From Hydromonas duriensis (lineage in GTDB: Bacteria > Pseudomonadota > Gammaproteobacteria > Burkholderiales > Burkholderiaceae): 64,000 nucleotides of DNA. The stretch spans positions 1-64,000 of the forward strand of contig NZ_SNZE01000007.1 of NCBI RefSeq assembly GCF_004363775.1. The letters run 5' to 3'. The notes under the pieces were generated by a model. The model had not been told where the DNA came from and made no database searches. It was given only the letters and a program-made list of their open reading frames with translations. This document shows, piece by piece, positions 1 to 10,625 of the stretch; position 1 is the first letter of the stretch; each line of letters starts with the position of its first letter. The position numbers and the translations under genes were made by a program.

Positions 1-64
1 CGCCGGATACGCCGCCCTTGACAGATTTGATTGCTTTACTAAAACTGGGGTTTTTAATTCCACT

Positions 65-1270
65 TTGAAATGCTGTTATGTTTGGGATGATTACCGCCCG
101 ACGTATGGTATTTTGGGCGATGAGCTTGATAGCCCTCGTGGACGTATTTATCAAATTAAAAATTTATTAGAAGGACAAGCTGATGAAGCGTCTGTTCAAT
201 TGCATCTTGACCGTTGTTTGACTTGTCGAGCTTGTGAAACCGCTTGTCCATCAGGTGTGCAATATGGGCATATTTTGGAATGGGGGCGAACATTCCTAAA
301 ACAAAAAGCTGTGCGTTCGCGCCTAGGTCGGTTTAAATTGACTGTTATGCGACAAATACTTAGTCGACCCAAAATGTTTCAAGTGTTATGGCTTGTCGGT
401 CAGTCGAGTAGGGGCTGTTTGCCTAGGTATTATTCCAAAAAGCTAAAACCTGCAGCACTGAAAAAATCCAGGTCTTTAGTAGTTACACAGATGGAATCTA
501 CGCAGATGACTGTTATTTTGCATCAAGGATGCGTTCAAAATTCATTGTCACCGAATATCAACCATGCAACCCGACGCTTATTGCAAGCGTGGGGTGTTAA
601 TGTATTGATTGCGCAAGATGGGTGTTGTGGTGCAGTGTCTGCTCATGCTGATGACATGGATGGTGCTTTAGAGAAGGCGCGTCATAACATTGGTGCTTGG
701 AGCTCGCTCATTGCCCGTCATCCACAGGCACTCATTGTCTCTAATGCATCCGCTTGTGGATTGCAATTGAAAGAGTATGCTTTTGCTTTACGCCATGATG
801 AGCTTTGGGCAAACAGAGCCCAACGAATCAGCGCGGCAGTAAGAGATGTCTCTGAAATTGTTGCCTTATTGCTTGAGGGTAATCCAGCAATCTTTCAGAC
901 ACTTAAAACCTGCATTGATCAGTTACCTGAAAGTATGAAAACGGTAGCTTATCATGAGTCCTGTACATTGCAGCATGGTCAAAGACTCAAAGGTCGTTTA
1001 GAAAAGCAATTTATAAATCTTGGCATGCACTTAACGCCAAGCCTAAATACACATCTGTGTTGTGGCTCCGCTGGGACTTATGCCATTACTCAAGCAAGCA
1101 TCTCTACTCAACTACTTAATAATAAGATGCGTGATTTAAAACAAGAAAATGCTTCATTTATTTTAAGTGCCAATATTGGCTGTATCCAACACATAGCGAG
1201 TGCAACAAATAAAAAAGTAATGCACTGGATAGAATGGGTGGATGCCGTTTGGTCGGGAGATGTTTATTAA
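65..1270 (+). CDS. glcF: Glycolate oxidase iron-sulfur subunit GlcF, 5' end degenerate or truncated
   Basis: GlcF carries electrons from glycolate oxidation to glyoxylate, working with flavin subunits GlcD and GlcE at the inner membrane. Seen here: the conserved GDELDSPRGRIY stretch (residues 18-29), one complete 4Fe-4S motif (Cys51, 54, 57, 61) and two cysteine-rich CCG domains (GCCGA near 190, CCGSAGTY near 333). The first 4Fe-4S motif, expected just before residue 12, is missing: only KCC remains, and a shifted reading of the same bases gives FGMITA, which resembles the lost motif. The TTG at 65 is only a nominal start, because the frame stays open to the window edge. This looks like 5' decay or local indels. 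The family assignment is secure; whether the gene still works is doubtful. Confidence 0.8.
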   Translation: MKCCYVWDDYRPTYGILGDELDSPRGRIYQIKNLLEGQADEASVQLHLDRCLTCRACETACPSGVQYGHILEWGRTFLKQKAVRSRLGRFKLTVMRQILSRPKMFQVLWLVGQSSRGCLPRYYSKKLKPAALKKSRSLVVTQMESTQMTVILHQGCVQNSLSPNINHATRRLLQAWGVNVLIAQDGCCGAVSAHADDMDGALEKARHNIGAWSSLIARHPQALIVSNASACGLQLKEYAFALRHDELWANRAQRISAAVRDVSEIVALLLEGNPAIFQTLKTCIDQLPESMKTVAYHESCTLQHGQRLKGRLEKQFINLGMHLTPSLNTHLCCGSAGTYAITQASISTQLLNNKMRDLKQENASFILSANIGCIQHIASATNKKVMHWIEWVDAVWSGDVY

Positions 1271-1557
1271 AAGACATGTATATTATTTTCAATAGCCCTA
1301 CCAAAGGGATGGTGTTTTTATCTACTTTTGGTAAATCTTGCCTCACGCCAGTCTTATCAAGCCTTTTAAAGTCAGTTTGTCATTAAAAAATCTATTGTTT
1401 TGTATTCTTATGAGATTTATAATCATATGCGTTTTATACAGCATGCAAAAAGATAGAATGAAATGTGGTTTACCCGTAATTGTTAACTGTAGAGTTACAA
1501 AACAATTCAACAACTAACTTTATTTATAAGCTTTTAAGGGCCGTAGCGGCAGATAAT

Positions 1558-2361
1558 ATGAAAATTGCAATTCTAGAAAATAGCATGACCTCGCTCCAAA
1601 GCATCGAACATTCATTATTTGATAAAGAAAAAATATTTTGGAATGAAATCGTTGAGTGCAGAGAGTTCACGGACAGTATCAATTTATTGAGTAATCTAAA
1701 AACAGAGTATTTTGATTGTGTTGTTATCGGCAGTTCAGTGGATGTGATTAACATCAATATGATTTTGCAATCGATACGCCAATACGACTCTCAACAAAAT
1801 CGTGCATATACTTCGGTTGTTGTTATTTCGAAATTACACGCAGAGAGTGATATGTTGGCTTGTTTTAATGCGGGTGCAGATGATTATTTGACGGCCCCAT
1901 TTCGACCGCGCGAGCTGGGTGCACGTGTACAGCGATTGATTCGAGCGAATAAAATCATTTCTCGTTTGGCGATTAAAAAAGAAAATGAGTTGCCAGTTGC
2001 TACCCCTCGATTAGAGGCCAGAGAAGGCAGTGGCATCATCAAAATCAGTAATTACGAATTCAATTCGTTTGAACAAACAGTCACTTGTAAAGGACAGGTA
2101 ATTGAGTTGACTGAACGAGAGTTTAGTTTAGCTTTGCTGTTTTTCCGCAATTTAGGTAAGCCCGTTTCACGTGAGCTTATATTTTCTGAAGTTTGGCAAA
2201 AAAGTAATAACTTGAGCAGTCGAACGTTGGATACCCATATCTATCGTTTACGACACTTGTTGAATTTGACCGTTGAAAATGGTTTTGTTTTAAGAACGGT
2301 CTATGGTTTCGGCTATCGTTTGGATGTGGCTGGCCCTCGACCCATTAGAAAAATCGAGTGA
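1558..2361 (+). CDS. OmpR-family regulator with a degenerate receiver domain
   Basis: A predicted DNA-binding transcription regulator of 267 residues. The C-terminal half is a winged helix of the OmpR/PhoB type (about residues 165-260: ELTEREFSLALLFFRN, then SRTLDTHIYRLRHLL and the VYGFGYRL wing). The N-terminal half folds like a receiver (GADDYL..PFRPREL) but lacks key residues: the phosphorylated Asp is Gly in CVVIGS, and the conserved Lys of YLxKPF is Ala. An upstream TTG at 1480 is in frame, but the ATG at 1558 gives the usual MKIAILE opening. No histidine kinase gene adjoins it. By inference it is phosphorylation-independent or responds to another signal. Confidence 0.85.
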   Translation: MKIAILENSMTSLQSIEHSLFDKEKIFWNEIVECREFTDSINLLSNLKTEYFDCVVIGSSVDVININMILQSIRQYDSQQNRAYTSVVVISKLHAESDMLACFNAGADDYLTAPFRPRELGARVQRLIRANKIISRLAIKKENELPVATPRLEAREGSGIIKISNYEFNSFEQTVTCKGQVIELTEREFSLALLFFRNLGKPVSRELIFSEVWQKSNNLSSRTLDTHIYRLRHLLNLTVENGFVLRTVYGFGYRLDVAGPRPIRKIE

Positions 2362-2376
2362 TAAAGCATAAGGTAT

Positions 2377-2402
2377 AAAAAGGGGGCAGTAGCCCCTTTT
2401 TT
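2377..2402 (+). terminator. Rho-independent terminator after the OmpR-type regulator
   Basis: A 9-bp stem AAAAAGGGG / CCCCTTTTT with a 7-base loop and a T-run lies 16 bases after the stop codon. Confidence 0.85.
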
Positions 2403-2541
2403 GATGCCTGATTTAGTCATTTAAGCAACTAACTGATATATGTATTCATTATAATAAAGTTATACAAATTAGATTTATTACGTTGCGTTATAAGAACGAG
2501 CCTGTTTTTTAGCATTATTTATAAATTTTAAGCAACCCACC

Positions 2542-3864
2542 ATGAAAACACCCGTTATTTTGTTTTGGTTTCGACGCGATTTACGTCTTGATGATAACGG
2601 GGGGTTATATCAAGCCTTAAAAAATGCGTCGGCATCGGGTCTGAGCGTGCAGCCTTTATTTATTTTTGACACCACAATTTTAGATGCCTTAACGAGCAGG
2701 GCAGATAAGCGAGTGGTTTTTATCCATCAAGCCATTGAGCGGTTACAAAAAGAGTTGGTTTCGTTTGGTTCAACGTTAGATGTGCGTCATGGGGAGCCTT
2801 TGGCTGTTTTTAAAGCGTTGATGGATGAATATGACGTGCAAGCCGTGTATGCCAATCGAGATTATGAGCCTGATGCACGTGCACGCGATAAATTAATTTA
2901 TGATTATCTGGGTACTCAAGGCGTTGCATTTCGTGCTTTTAAGGACCATGTCGTTTTTGAAAAAAATGAAGTGATGAAGGCGGATGGTCAGCCATATACT
3001 GTTTTTACGCCGTATTCAAAAAAATGGTTGTCCTTGCTTAACGACTTTTATTTACGCTCATATCCAACAATTTCGTATATAGAGGCAGTTCATCGCCAAG
3101 CAGAGCGACCCATTCCGACTTTGCAGCAATTGCAATTTGAACCGATGAACGTGACTTTTCCAACCAAGATGCTGGATTTAGGTGTATTGGATGTTTATGC
3201 AGAGCAACGTGATTATCCCGCTTTATCCGCCACATCAAGGCTTGGTGTTCATTTGCGATTCGGCACGGTCAGTATTCGGCAAGTTGCCTCGTATGCACAG
3301 GTACGCAGTTCAGTATTTCTTAATGAATTGATTTGGCGGGATTTTTATCAGATGATTTTGTGGCATCACCCGCAACTTGTGAACCAATCGTTTAAACCCA
3401 TCTACGACCAAATTGTCTGGCGTAATCAGTCATCTGATTTTTCAAAGTGGTGTGCAGGGCAGACGGGTTATCCCTTGGTTGATGCGGGAATGCGTGAGCT
3501 TAATGAAACGGGTTTTATGCACAACCGCGTCCGTATGGTTGTTGCCTCATTTTTGACTAAACATTTACTGATTGATTGGCGTTGGGGCGAACGTTATTTT
3601 GCACAAAAATTATTAGACTATGATTTAGCCGCTAACAATGGCGGTTGGCAGTGGGCCGCGGGTTGCGGCTGTGATGCGGCCCCTTATTTTCGGGTTTTTA
3701 ATCCAACCTTACAAATGAAAAAATTTGATCCAAATGGCGACTATGTACGCCGTTGGTTGCCTGAGTTCGGGACGAAGGATTATCCTGAGCCAATGGTTGA
3801 ACACGGTATGGCTCGAGAGAGGTGTTTACAGACTTACGCACAAGCACTGAAAAATAATGTGTAA
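2542..3864 (+). CDS. phrB: Deoxyribodipyrimidine photolyase (cryptochrome/photolyase family)
   Basis: Repairs UV-induced cyclobutane pyrimidine dimers using light and a reduced FAD. The 440 residues match class I CPD photolyases in length. The N-terminal antenna domain begins with the typical FWFRRDLRLDDN (residues 8-19). The C-terminal FAD-binding half has NELIWRDFYQMI, the GYPLVDAGMREL helix, MHNRVRMVVASFL and the NNGGWQWAAG...DAAPYFRVFNP block. It is a single-gene unit between the regulator and an OmpW-like gene. A cryptochrome role cannot be excluded by eye, but the FAD-site residues look like those of a repair enzyme. Confidence 0.93.
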   Translation: MKTPVILFWFRRDLRLDDNGGLYQALKNASASGLSVQPLFIFDTTILDALTSRADKRVVFIHQAIERLQKELVSFGSTLDVRHGEPLAVFKALMDEYDVQAVYANRDYEPDARARDKLIYDYLGTQGVAFRAFKDHVVFEKNEVMKADGQPYTVFTPYSKKWLSLLNDFYLRSYPTISYIEAVHRQAERPIPTLQQLQFEPMNVTFPTKMLDLGVLDVYAEQRDYPALSATSRLGVHLRFGTVSIRQVASYAQVRSSVFLNELIWRDFYQMILWHHPQLVNQSFKPIYDQIVWRNQSSDFSKWCAGQTGYPLVDAGMRELNETGFMHNRVRMVVASFLTKHLLIDWRWGERYFAQKLLDYDLAANNGGWQWAAGCGCDAAPYFRVFNPTLQMKKFDPNGDYVRRWLPEFGTKDYPEPMVEHGMARERCLQTYAQALKNNV

Positions 3865-4006
3865 ATTATTTTTTTGCCGTTTTCGTTTGCTTTCTCAAGA
3901 TTTATGTTGTTAGAATGTGTCTTTTATAAATATAAATTTATAATTATTAATAAGTGAGCGCATTGGGTGACGTTTTTTAAATTTTGGCCAACTGAAAAGG
4001 GAGTGT

Positions 4007-4621
4007 ATGAAAAAGGTATTGATAAAATCTATTGTGGTCGTTAATTGCTTGTGGGCGGGCGTGGTTTTTGCTGACGCAGGTGATTTGATTGTGCGCGGTC
4101 GTCTCTCACTCTTGCATTCCTCGAGAGGTGATAATGGTTTATTGCCACGAACCAATACTTCCTTGGATTCCGACCCCATGCCAGAGCTGGATGTGACGTA
4201 TATGATGACCAAAAATATAGGGGCAGAATTAAGTCTAGGGCTAACACGAGTTGAACTAAAAACAGACCTTGGCAATCTTGGCAGTGTGGGCGCTGCGCCG
4301 CCGACATTGACATTGCAATATCATTTCAGTCCTGATAAAAAAATTCGTCCTTATGTGGGAGCAGGCTTAAACTACACGTATTTTCATAACAACGACCTTA
4401 ATTTGCATGGCAAATCAATTGGCATAGACAAGCAAGGGGTTGGTCTGGCTTTGCAGGTGGGTACGGACGTGATGATTAATGATAAATATTTTTTTAATGC
4501 AGACGTGAAGTACTTAACCATATCAACAGATGCGCATATTGGCTCGAAAAGCCTCGGTACCTTAAAAGCGAACCCTTGGGTGTTTGGCATCGGGATTGGA
4601 CGGCGGTTTTCACTGAATTGA
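4007..4621 (+). CDS. OmpW-family outer-membrane protein
   Basis: A small eight-stranded beta-barrel porin candidate of 204 residues. An N-terminal signal peptide (about residues 1-22, ending VVFA) is followed by alternating amphipathic strands. OmpW landmarks are the N-terminal GDLIVRGRLSLL segment, PTLTLQYHF, the IRPYVGAGLNYTYF strand near the middle, and NPWVFGIGIGRRF at the end. The protein ends Ser-Leu-Asn rather than the terminal aromatic typical of barrels. A GGGAG ribosome site precedes the ATG. OmpW proteins pass small hydrophobic compounds; the substrate here is unknown. Confidence 0.85.
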   Translation: MKKVLIKSIVVVNCLWAGVVFADAGDLIVRGRLSLLHSSRGDNGLLPRTNTSLDSDPMPELDVTYMMTKNIGAELSLGLTRVELKTDLGNLGSVGAAPPTLTLQYHFSPDKKIRPYVGAGLNYTYFHNNDLNLHGKSIGIDKQGVGLALQVGTDVMINDKYFFNADVKYLTISTDAHIGSKSLGTLKANPWVFGIGIGRRFSLN

Positions 4622-4744
4622 TTTCGCGTGCTGCCCCCAAGCTTGTTCTGTTTGTGGGCTTAAAATTGGTCTCTTTTATAAAATTGGGAGTTTTTTACGT
4701 TTTAATTGATAGGGCTTGTGCGAAATATTGACATCATTCTTAAT

Positions 4745-4778
4745 AAACAAAACCCCAGCCGTCGCTGGGGTTTTGTTT
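4745..4778. terminator. Bidirectional terminator between the OmpW gene and groEL
   Basis: A perfect 15-bp stem (AAACAAAACCCCAGC and its complement) with a 4-base loop and T-runs on both strands. It serves groEL from the right and the OmpW gene from the left. Confidence 0.9.
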
Positions 4779-4839
4779 ATTTGATTGACTGCTCAATTTA
4801 TATTTTTTATTGGTTTGAGCCTTGTCAGTCAGGGATGTC

Positions 4840-6486
<1,647 letters not shown>

Positions 6487-6589
6487 TTACTCCTAAAGTA
6501 TAACTATTTCACTATTGTTTGCGAGAGGCAGGCTCTGGCACAAACACAGCAGGTTAAAAAAATAAATTCAGTTCAAATTTATTTTTTAA

Positions 6590-6880
6590 TTATTTTTGAA
6601 TCACGCCCATGATGTCTTCTTCGCGCATCACGAGTACTTCATCACCGTTAATTTTAACGGTTTGACCTGCGTATTTACCAAACAATACGCGATCGCCGAC
6701 TTTAACGTCGAGGGCTTGTTGTACGCCTTGATCGTTACGCTTGCCTGGACCTACAGCAATGACTTCACCTTGATCGGGTTTTTCAGTGGCGCTTTCTGGA
6801 ATAACGATGCCAGAAGCTGTAGTGCGCTCAGCATCAACGCGTTTAACAATCACACGATCGTGCAAAGGACGAATGTTCAT
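6590..6880 (-). CDS. groES: Co-chaperonin GroES (10 kDa)
   Basis: The heptameric lid of the GroEL chamber. The 96 residues are full length, opening [14 protein letters not shown], with the mobile-loop region [14 protein letters not shown] (about 18-31) and the C-terminal [15 protein letters not shown]. The start at 6880 is fixed by TAAGGAG seven bases upstream; a longer frame upstream has no such site. It is the first gene of the groES-groEL operon. Confidence 0.98.
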   Translation of the reverse strand: MNIRPLHDRVIVKRVDAERTTASGIVIPESATEKPDQGEVIAVGPGKRNDQGVQQALDVKVGDRVLFGKYAGQTVKINGDEVLVMREEDIMGVIQK

Positions 6881-6973
6881 GAATAACTCCTTAAAAAGGT
6901 TAAATACAAAAATTTTTAAAATCAATAACTTGGGATATGGCTAATCAGCAATGTGCGTGTGCTTTGCATGATT

Positions 6974-7000
6974 TTAGCAGTCTACCCCATAGACTGCTAA
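6974..7000 (-). promoter_or_regulatory. CIRCE operator (HrcA-binding inverted repeat) for groESL
   Basis: TTAGCAGTC, a 9-base spacer, then GACTGCTAA: a perfect 9-9-9 inverted repeat. The consensus CIRCE is TTAGCACTC-N9-GAGTGCTAA, so this copy carries one compensated change per arm. It lies about 95 bp upstream of groES, just downstream of a sigma-32-like promoter. HrcA should repress groESL here. The hrcA gene is not in the window. Confidence 0.88.
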
Positions 7001-7002
7001 TT

Positions 7003-7029
7003 ATGATGGCAATGTTTGTATATTTCAAG
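7003..7029 (-). promoter_or_regulatory. Sigma-32 (heat shock) promoter candidate for groESL
   Basis: On the minus strand CCCCTTGAAA contains the exact sigma-32 -35 element CTTGAAA (7023-7029). A GCCATCAT segment (7003-7010), 12 bases further on, partly matches the CCCCATNT -10 box. The CIRCE element follows at once, as expected for dual HrcA/RpoH control. Confidence 0.65.
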
Positions 7030-7181
7030 GGGGAAAAGTTTCTTTTTAGTTTTCATTTGAGGTAAATTTAAAGTGGTACTATTTTATTTAAGTTTTGTAA
7101 GGTGTTTTTCAGACCAATTTGCGCATGTTGAAGTGGTATGCGTACAATGCCACTTTGAATTTTTCCATTTGTGCTCTCATC

Positions 7182-7916
7182 ATGTCCGACCTTATTTCCC
7201 CGACCGTTGTTGCTGTTGACCACTTTGTTTCTTCCGTACAAAAACAAGGTTATGCTGTTTTGAGTGCTGCGGATGTCTGTACGATGGCGCAGGCTGATTT
7301 GCAACCCCTCGTCGAGAGTTGGCATGATTTGCCACCTGATAACTATTTGAAAGATGGTGGGCGTTATCGCAGGCGTCGCCATTCCTCTTTTATTGTCGAG
7401 AATGGTCGTCTTAGGCAAGTCACGCACCGTCCGCATTGGCAGCCGTTGTCATACAATGCTTTGCATGGTGGCATGGTGCGTTTGTTTGAACCCATACAGC
7501 CCACTGTGGTTGCGACTGCTGCGTGGCAAAACTTGCTGCAGGCTTTGGCGCAATATTGTTCGGCTTTAAAAGGTGAGCAAACCTGGTATATCGAAGCCCA
7601 CCAGTTCAGGATTGATACGACCGATGGCATCGGTCGCCCGACACCCGAGGGCGCACATCGTGATGGCGTTGATTTTGTCGCCGTTTTACTGGTTGAGCGA
7701 AAAGGTATTAAAGGTGGAGAAACGCGAGTATTTGAAGCAAACGGCTCTTTTGGGCAGCGTTTTACTTTGACTGACGCATGGAGTTTATTGTTTTTAGATG
7801 ACGAAAAAGTCATTCATGAATCCACCCCAATTTTGCCAATTGAACACGATGGGGGTTACCGCGATACTTTAGTATTGACGTTCAGGCGAGGTGGCTTTCA
7901 ACAAGATTTTGACTAA
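7182..7916 (+). CDS. 2OG-Fe(II) dioxygenase family protein (DUF2257 type)
   Basis: A probable non-haem iron, 2-oxoglutarate-dependent oxygenase of 244 residues. The family includes amino-acid hydroxylases; the substrate here is unknown. Iron-ligand candidates are His and Asp in AHRDGVDFVAV and a distal His in KVIHESTPI. An Arg near RDTLVLTFRRG could bind 2-oxoglutarate. Upstream in-frame residues exist from a TTG at 7119, but the ATG at 7182 gives a natural N-terminus. It is transcribed alone, ending at a terminator shared with convergent ribF. Confidence 0.8.
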   Translation: MSDLISPTVVAVDHFVSSVQKQGYAVLSAADVCTMAQADLQPLVESWHDLPPDNYLKDGGRYRRRRHSSFIVENGRLRQVTHRPHWQPLSYNALHGGMVRLFEPIQPTVVATAAWQNLLQALAQYCSALKGEQTWYIEAHQFRIDTTDGIGRPTPEGAHRDGVDFVAVLLVERKGIKGGETRVFEANGSFGQRFTLTDAWSLLFLDDEKVIHESTPILPIEHDGGYRDTLVLTFRRGGFQQDFD

Positions 7917-7921
7917 AAAAC

Positions 7922-7949
7922 ACGAAAAAGTAGGTTTTTATTTTTTCGT
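7922..7949. terminator. Convergent terminator between the dioxygenase gene and ribF
   Basis: The inverted repeat ACGAAAAA / TTTTTCGT with a 12-base loop gives T-rich ends on both strands. Confidence 0.6.
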
Positions 7950-7955
7950 ATGGAC

Positions 7956-8894
7956 TTAATTATTAAAGAACGCGCGTGCCAGTTGGATGTCGTGATTGAT
8001 TGCATTCATCAAAGCATCCATGCCGTTAAATTTTTCTTCGTCTCGAATTTTGTGATGCAATGTCACCTTGGCGATTTGACCATATACATTCTCATTAAAA
8101 TCAAATAGATGAACCTCACACCAACATTGCCCATTGGTCTTGACCGAGGGGCGTGTGCCAATGCTGGCAACGCCTTGGTGTGTCTGCCCGCTCAGTTCGA
8201 CAGTGACCGCAAAAATACCTTGCGCCGCAAGATTGTCGGGCATTTTCAAGTTGATGGTCGGCACGCCGATGGTGCGACCCAACTGTTGACCGTAAATAAT
8301 GTGTCCACTCAGTACGTAATCATGACCCAATAAAATTTTTGCCAGAGCCATATCGCCTGCCGCAATGGCTTGACGTACAGCGGTACTCGAGATTCGTTCG
8401 CTCGCCTGCGTAAAGGCATGTTGTGAGGCCAAGGTGTAACCATAAGTTGAGCTTAGCTTTTGAAGTAAAGCAAAGTCTCCCTTCCGAGCCGCACCGAAAC
8501 GAAAATCATCGCCAATCAATAGATGTTGAGTGTTGAGCGCTTTAACCAAAATGTGATTGACGAAATCGTGTGCATCCATGTTCGCCAGTTGTTGATTGAA
8601 AGGTAAAATCACCACATCAGCGATGCCATGTTGTTTAAAAAGCTCCAGTTTGTTGCGCAAGGGTGAAATACGTGTTGGTACAGGTTGACCGCGTTGCGCC
8701 GCAAAAAAAGTCTTGGGGTTCGGGTCAAAAGTGACGACGGTTGGTACCATTTGATGTGCTGAGGCGTGTTTTGTCAGCGCATCAAAAATAGCCGCATGAC
8801 CGCGATGCACGCCGTCAAAGTTACCGATTGTGACGGCGCGGCTGGCTTGGCTCTGCGTGTGTGCAGGGTGACAAATCAAGTGTTGGATGTGCAT
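7956..8894 (-). CDS. ribF: Bifunctional riboflavin kinase / FAD synthetase
   Basis: Makes FMN from riboflavin, then FAD from FMN. It has 312 residues, the usual length. The N-terminal adenylyltransferase domain has TIGNFDGVHRGH (about 22-33); the C-terminal kinase domain has LGRTIGVPTINL. The start MHIQHLICHP at 8894 fits family alignments better than the longer frame to 8954. It follows lysS on the same strand, separated by a terminator-like hairpin. Confidence 0.95.
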   Translation of the reverse strand: MHIQHLICHPAHTQSQASRAVTIGNFDGVHRGHAAIFDALTKHASAHQMVPTVVTFDPNPKTFFAAQRGQPVPTRISPLRNKLELFKQHGIADVVILPFNQQLANMDAHDFVNHILVKALNTQHLLIGDDFRFGAARKGDFALLQKLSSTYGYTLASQHAFTQASERISSTAVRQAIAAGDMALAKILLGHDYVLSGHIIYGQQLGRTIGVPTINLKMPDNLAAQGIFAVTVELSGQTHQGVASIGTRPSVKTNGQCWCEVHLFDFNENVYGQIAKVTLHHKIRDEEKFNGMDALMNAINHDIQLARAFFNN

Positions 8895-8957
8895 CAATTT
8901 TTTACATGAAGAGAAATGTTTGCTTCGCTCATAAGTACTAGGCAGGCATGCCATAAA

Positions 8958-8988
8958 AATACGGGAAATTTTTGATTTTTCCCGTATT
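8958..8988 (-). terminator. Terminator after lysS
   Basis: An 11-bp stem AATACGGGAAA / TTTCCCGTATT followed on the minus strand by a T-run. It lies 5 bases beyond the lysS stop codon. Confidence 0.8.
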
Positions 8989-8992
8989 ATTT

Positions 8993-10525
8993 TTAGAACT
9001 CTTCTTTACGCAAATGCGGAAACAACAGAACGTCACGAATATTAGGACTGTCGGTTAATAACATCATGAAGCGGTCAATACCGATGCCGCAGCCGCCTGT
9101 TGGAGGCATGCCGTATTCAAGTGCGCGAATGTAGTCGGCGTCGTAATACATGGCTTCGTCATCCCCTGCATCTTTGGCTGCGACTTGCGCCATGAAGCGA
9201 GCGGCTTGGTCTTCGGGGTCGTTCAACTCAGAGAAGCCGTTGGCGTATTCGCGTCCCGTCATAAACAATTCAAAGCGTTCAGTGATGCCTTCGACAGCAT
9301 CGGAGGCGCGGGCCAGCGGTGAAACTTCAATGGGGTAATCAATGATGAAAGTCGGGTTCCACAGCAAATGCTCCGCCACTTCTTCAAACAAGGCCAATTG
9401 CAACGCGCCCACGCCTGCGTTTTTGATTTGAGGGGCGTTGATGTCAGCGCCTTTTTTCTTCAACTCGTTGCGCAAAAAGGTTTCATCGTTAAAGTCGCTG
9501 CCGATGTAATCGGGCGCGTATTTTTCGATGGCTTGCACGATGGTTAAGCGGTCAAATGGTTTTGATAAGTCGACTTCTTTGCCTTGATAGGTCAAGGTCG
9601 CGCTGCCTGTGGCACGGATGGCGACTTCGCGCAAAATTTGCTCGGTGTAATCCATAATCCATTGGTAATCGGTGTACGCCGCGTAGAACTCCATCATGGT
9701 AAATTCTGGGTTGTGACGCACCGACACACCTTCATTGCGGAAGTTGCGGTTGACTTCAAACACGCGCTCAAAGCCGCCAACAATCAAGCGTTTGAGGTAC
9801 AACTCAGGGGCGATGCGCAGGAACATCTCCATGTCCAGCGCATTGTGATGGGTTTTGAAAGGTTTAGCCGACGCGCCCCCAGGGATGGCGTGGAGCATCG
9901 GGGTTTCGACTTCCATGAAGTTGTTTTCAACCATAAATGCACGCATCGCGTTCATGGCTTTGGTTCGCTTGATAAACGTCTCGCGCGTTTCGGGCGTGAC
10001 GATGAGGTCAACGTAGCGTTGACGGTACTTCATTTCTTGATCCGCTAAACCGTGAAATTTATCTGGTAAAGGGCGCAATGATTTGCTTAATAATCGCAAT
10101 GTTTGGCAACGCAAAGACAGCTCGCCCTTATTGGTTTTGAACAGCACGCCTTCAGCCGCCACGATGTCGCCCATGTCCCAATGTTTAAAAGCTTCATGAG
10201 CGTCTGCGCCGACGCCCTCGTCGTTGATGTAAAACTGAATTTGCCCCGTTGCATCTTGTACCGTCGCAAAGCTGGCTTTACCCATCACGCGTTTGAGCAT
10301 CATGCGGCCTGCAATCGACACGGTCACATGAGCGACCTCAAGTGCTGCTTTATCGGTATCTTGGTATTGCGCTTGTAAGTCGCCCGCACGATGGCTGGGG
10401 CTGAAGTCGTTTGGATAGGCGTTGCCGCGTTCGCGCAATGCTGATAATTTATGACGACGTTCTGCCATGATGGTGTTTTCATCGTGGATTTGGGTATTTG
10501 AGTCTGGGGTTGTGTGAGCGTTCAT
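8993..10525 (-). CDS. lysS: Lysyl-tRNA synthetase, class II
   Basis: Charges tRNA-Lys in the cytoplasm. The 510 residues are full length. An N-terminal OB-fold anticodon-binding domain (about 60-165, with [18 protein letters not shown]) precedes a class II catalytic core. Motif 2 is [20 protein letters not shown] and motif 3 is [13 protein letters not shown] near the C-terminus. A terminator-like hairpin sits 24 bases upstream of the start, so expression needs either read-through from prfB-ivy or a very tight promoter. Confidence 0.98.
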   Translation of the reverse strand: MNAHTTPDSNTQIHDENTIMAERRHKLSALRERGNAYPNDFSPSHRAGDLQAQYQDTDKAALEVAHVTVSIAGRMMLKRVMGKASFATVQDATGQIQFYINDEGVGADAHEAFKHWDMGDIVAAEGVLFKTNKGELSLRCQTLRLLSKSLRPLPDKFHGLADQEMKYRQRYVDLIVTPETRETFIKRTKAMNAMRAFMVENNFMEVETPMLHAIPGGASAKPFKTHHNALDMEMFLRIAPELYLKRLIVGGFERVFEVNRNFRNEGVSVRHNPEFTMMEFYAAYTDYQWIMDYTEQILREVAIRATGSATLTYQGKEVDLSKPFDRLTIVQAIEKYAPDYIGSDFNDETFLRNELKKKGADINAPQIKNAGVGALQLALFEEVAEHLLWNPTFIIDYPIEVSPLARASDAVEGITERFELFMTGREYANGFSELNDPEDQAARFMAQVAAKDAGDDEAMYYDADYIRALEYGMPPTGGCGIGIDRFMMLLTDSPNIRDVLLFPHLRKEEF

Positions 10526-10548
10526 GATTGGCTTTAGAAAAAATAAAA

Positions 10549-10577
10549 ATAAACGCCGATGTCGAACCAGCGTTTAT
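10549..10577 (-). terminator. Terminator or attenuator between ivy and lysS
   Basis: Stem ATAAACGC / GCGTTTAT with a 13-base loop, followed on the minus strand by TTTTTATTTTTT. It ends the ivy transcript and lies directly in the lysS leader, so it could act as an attenuator. Confidence 0.65.
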
Positions 10578-10625
10578 CAATAACGACATGAGGGACTTTA
10601 GATTGAATCGGCAAAATAAAATAAT

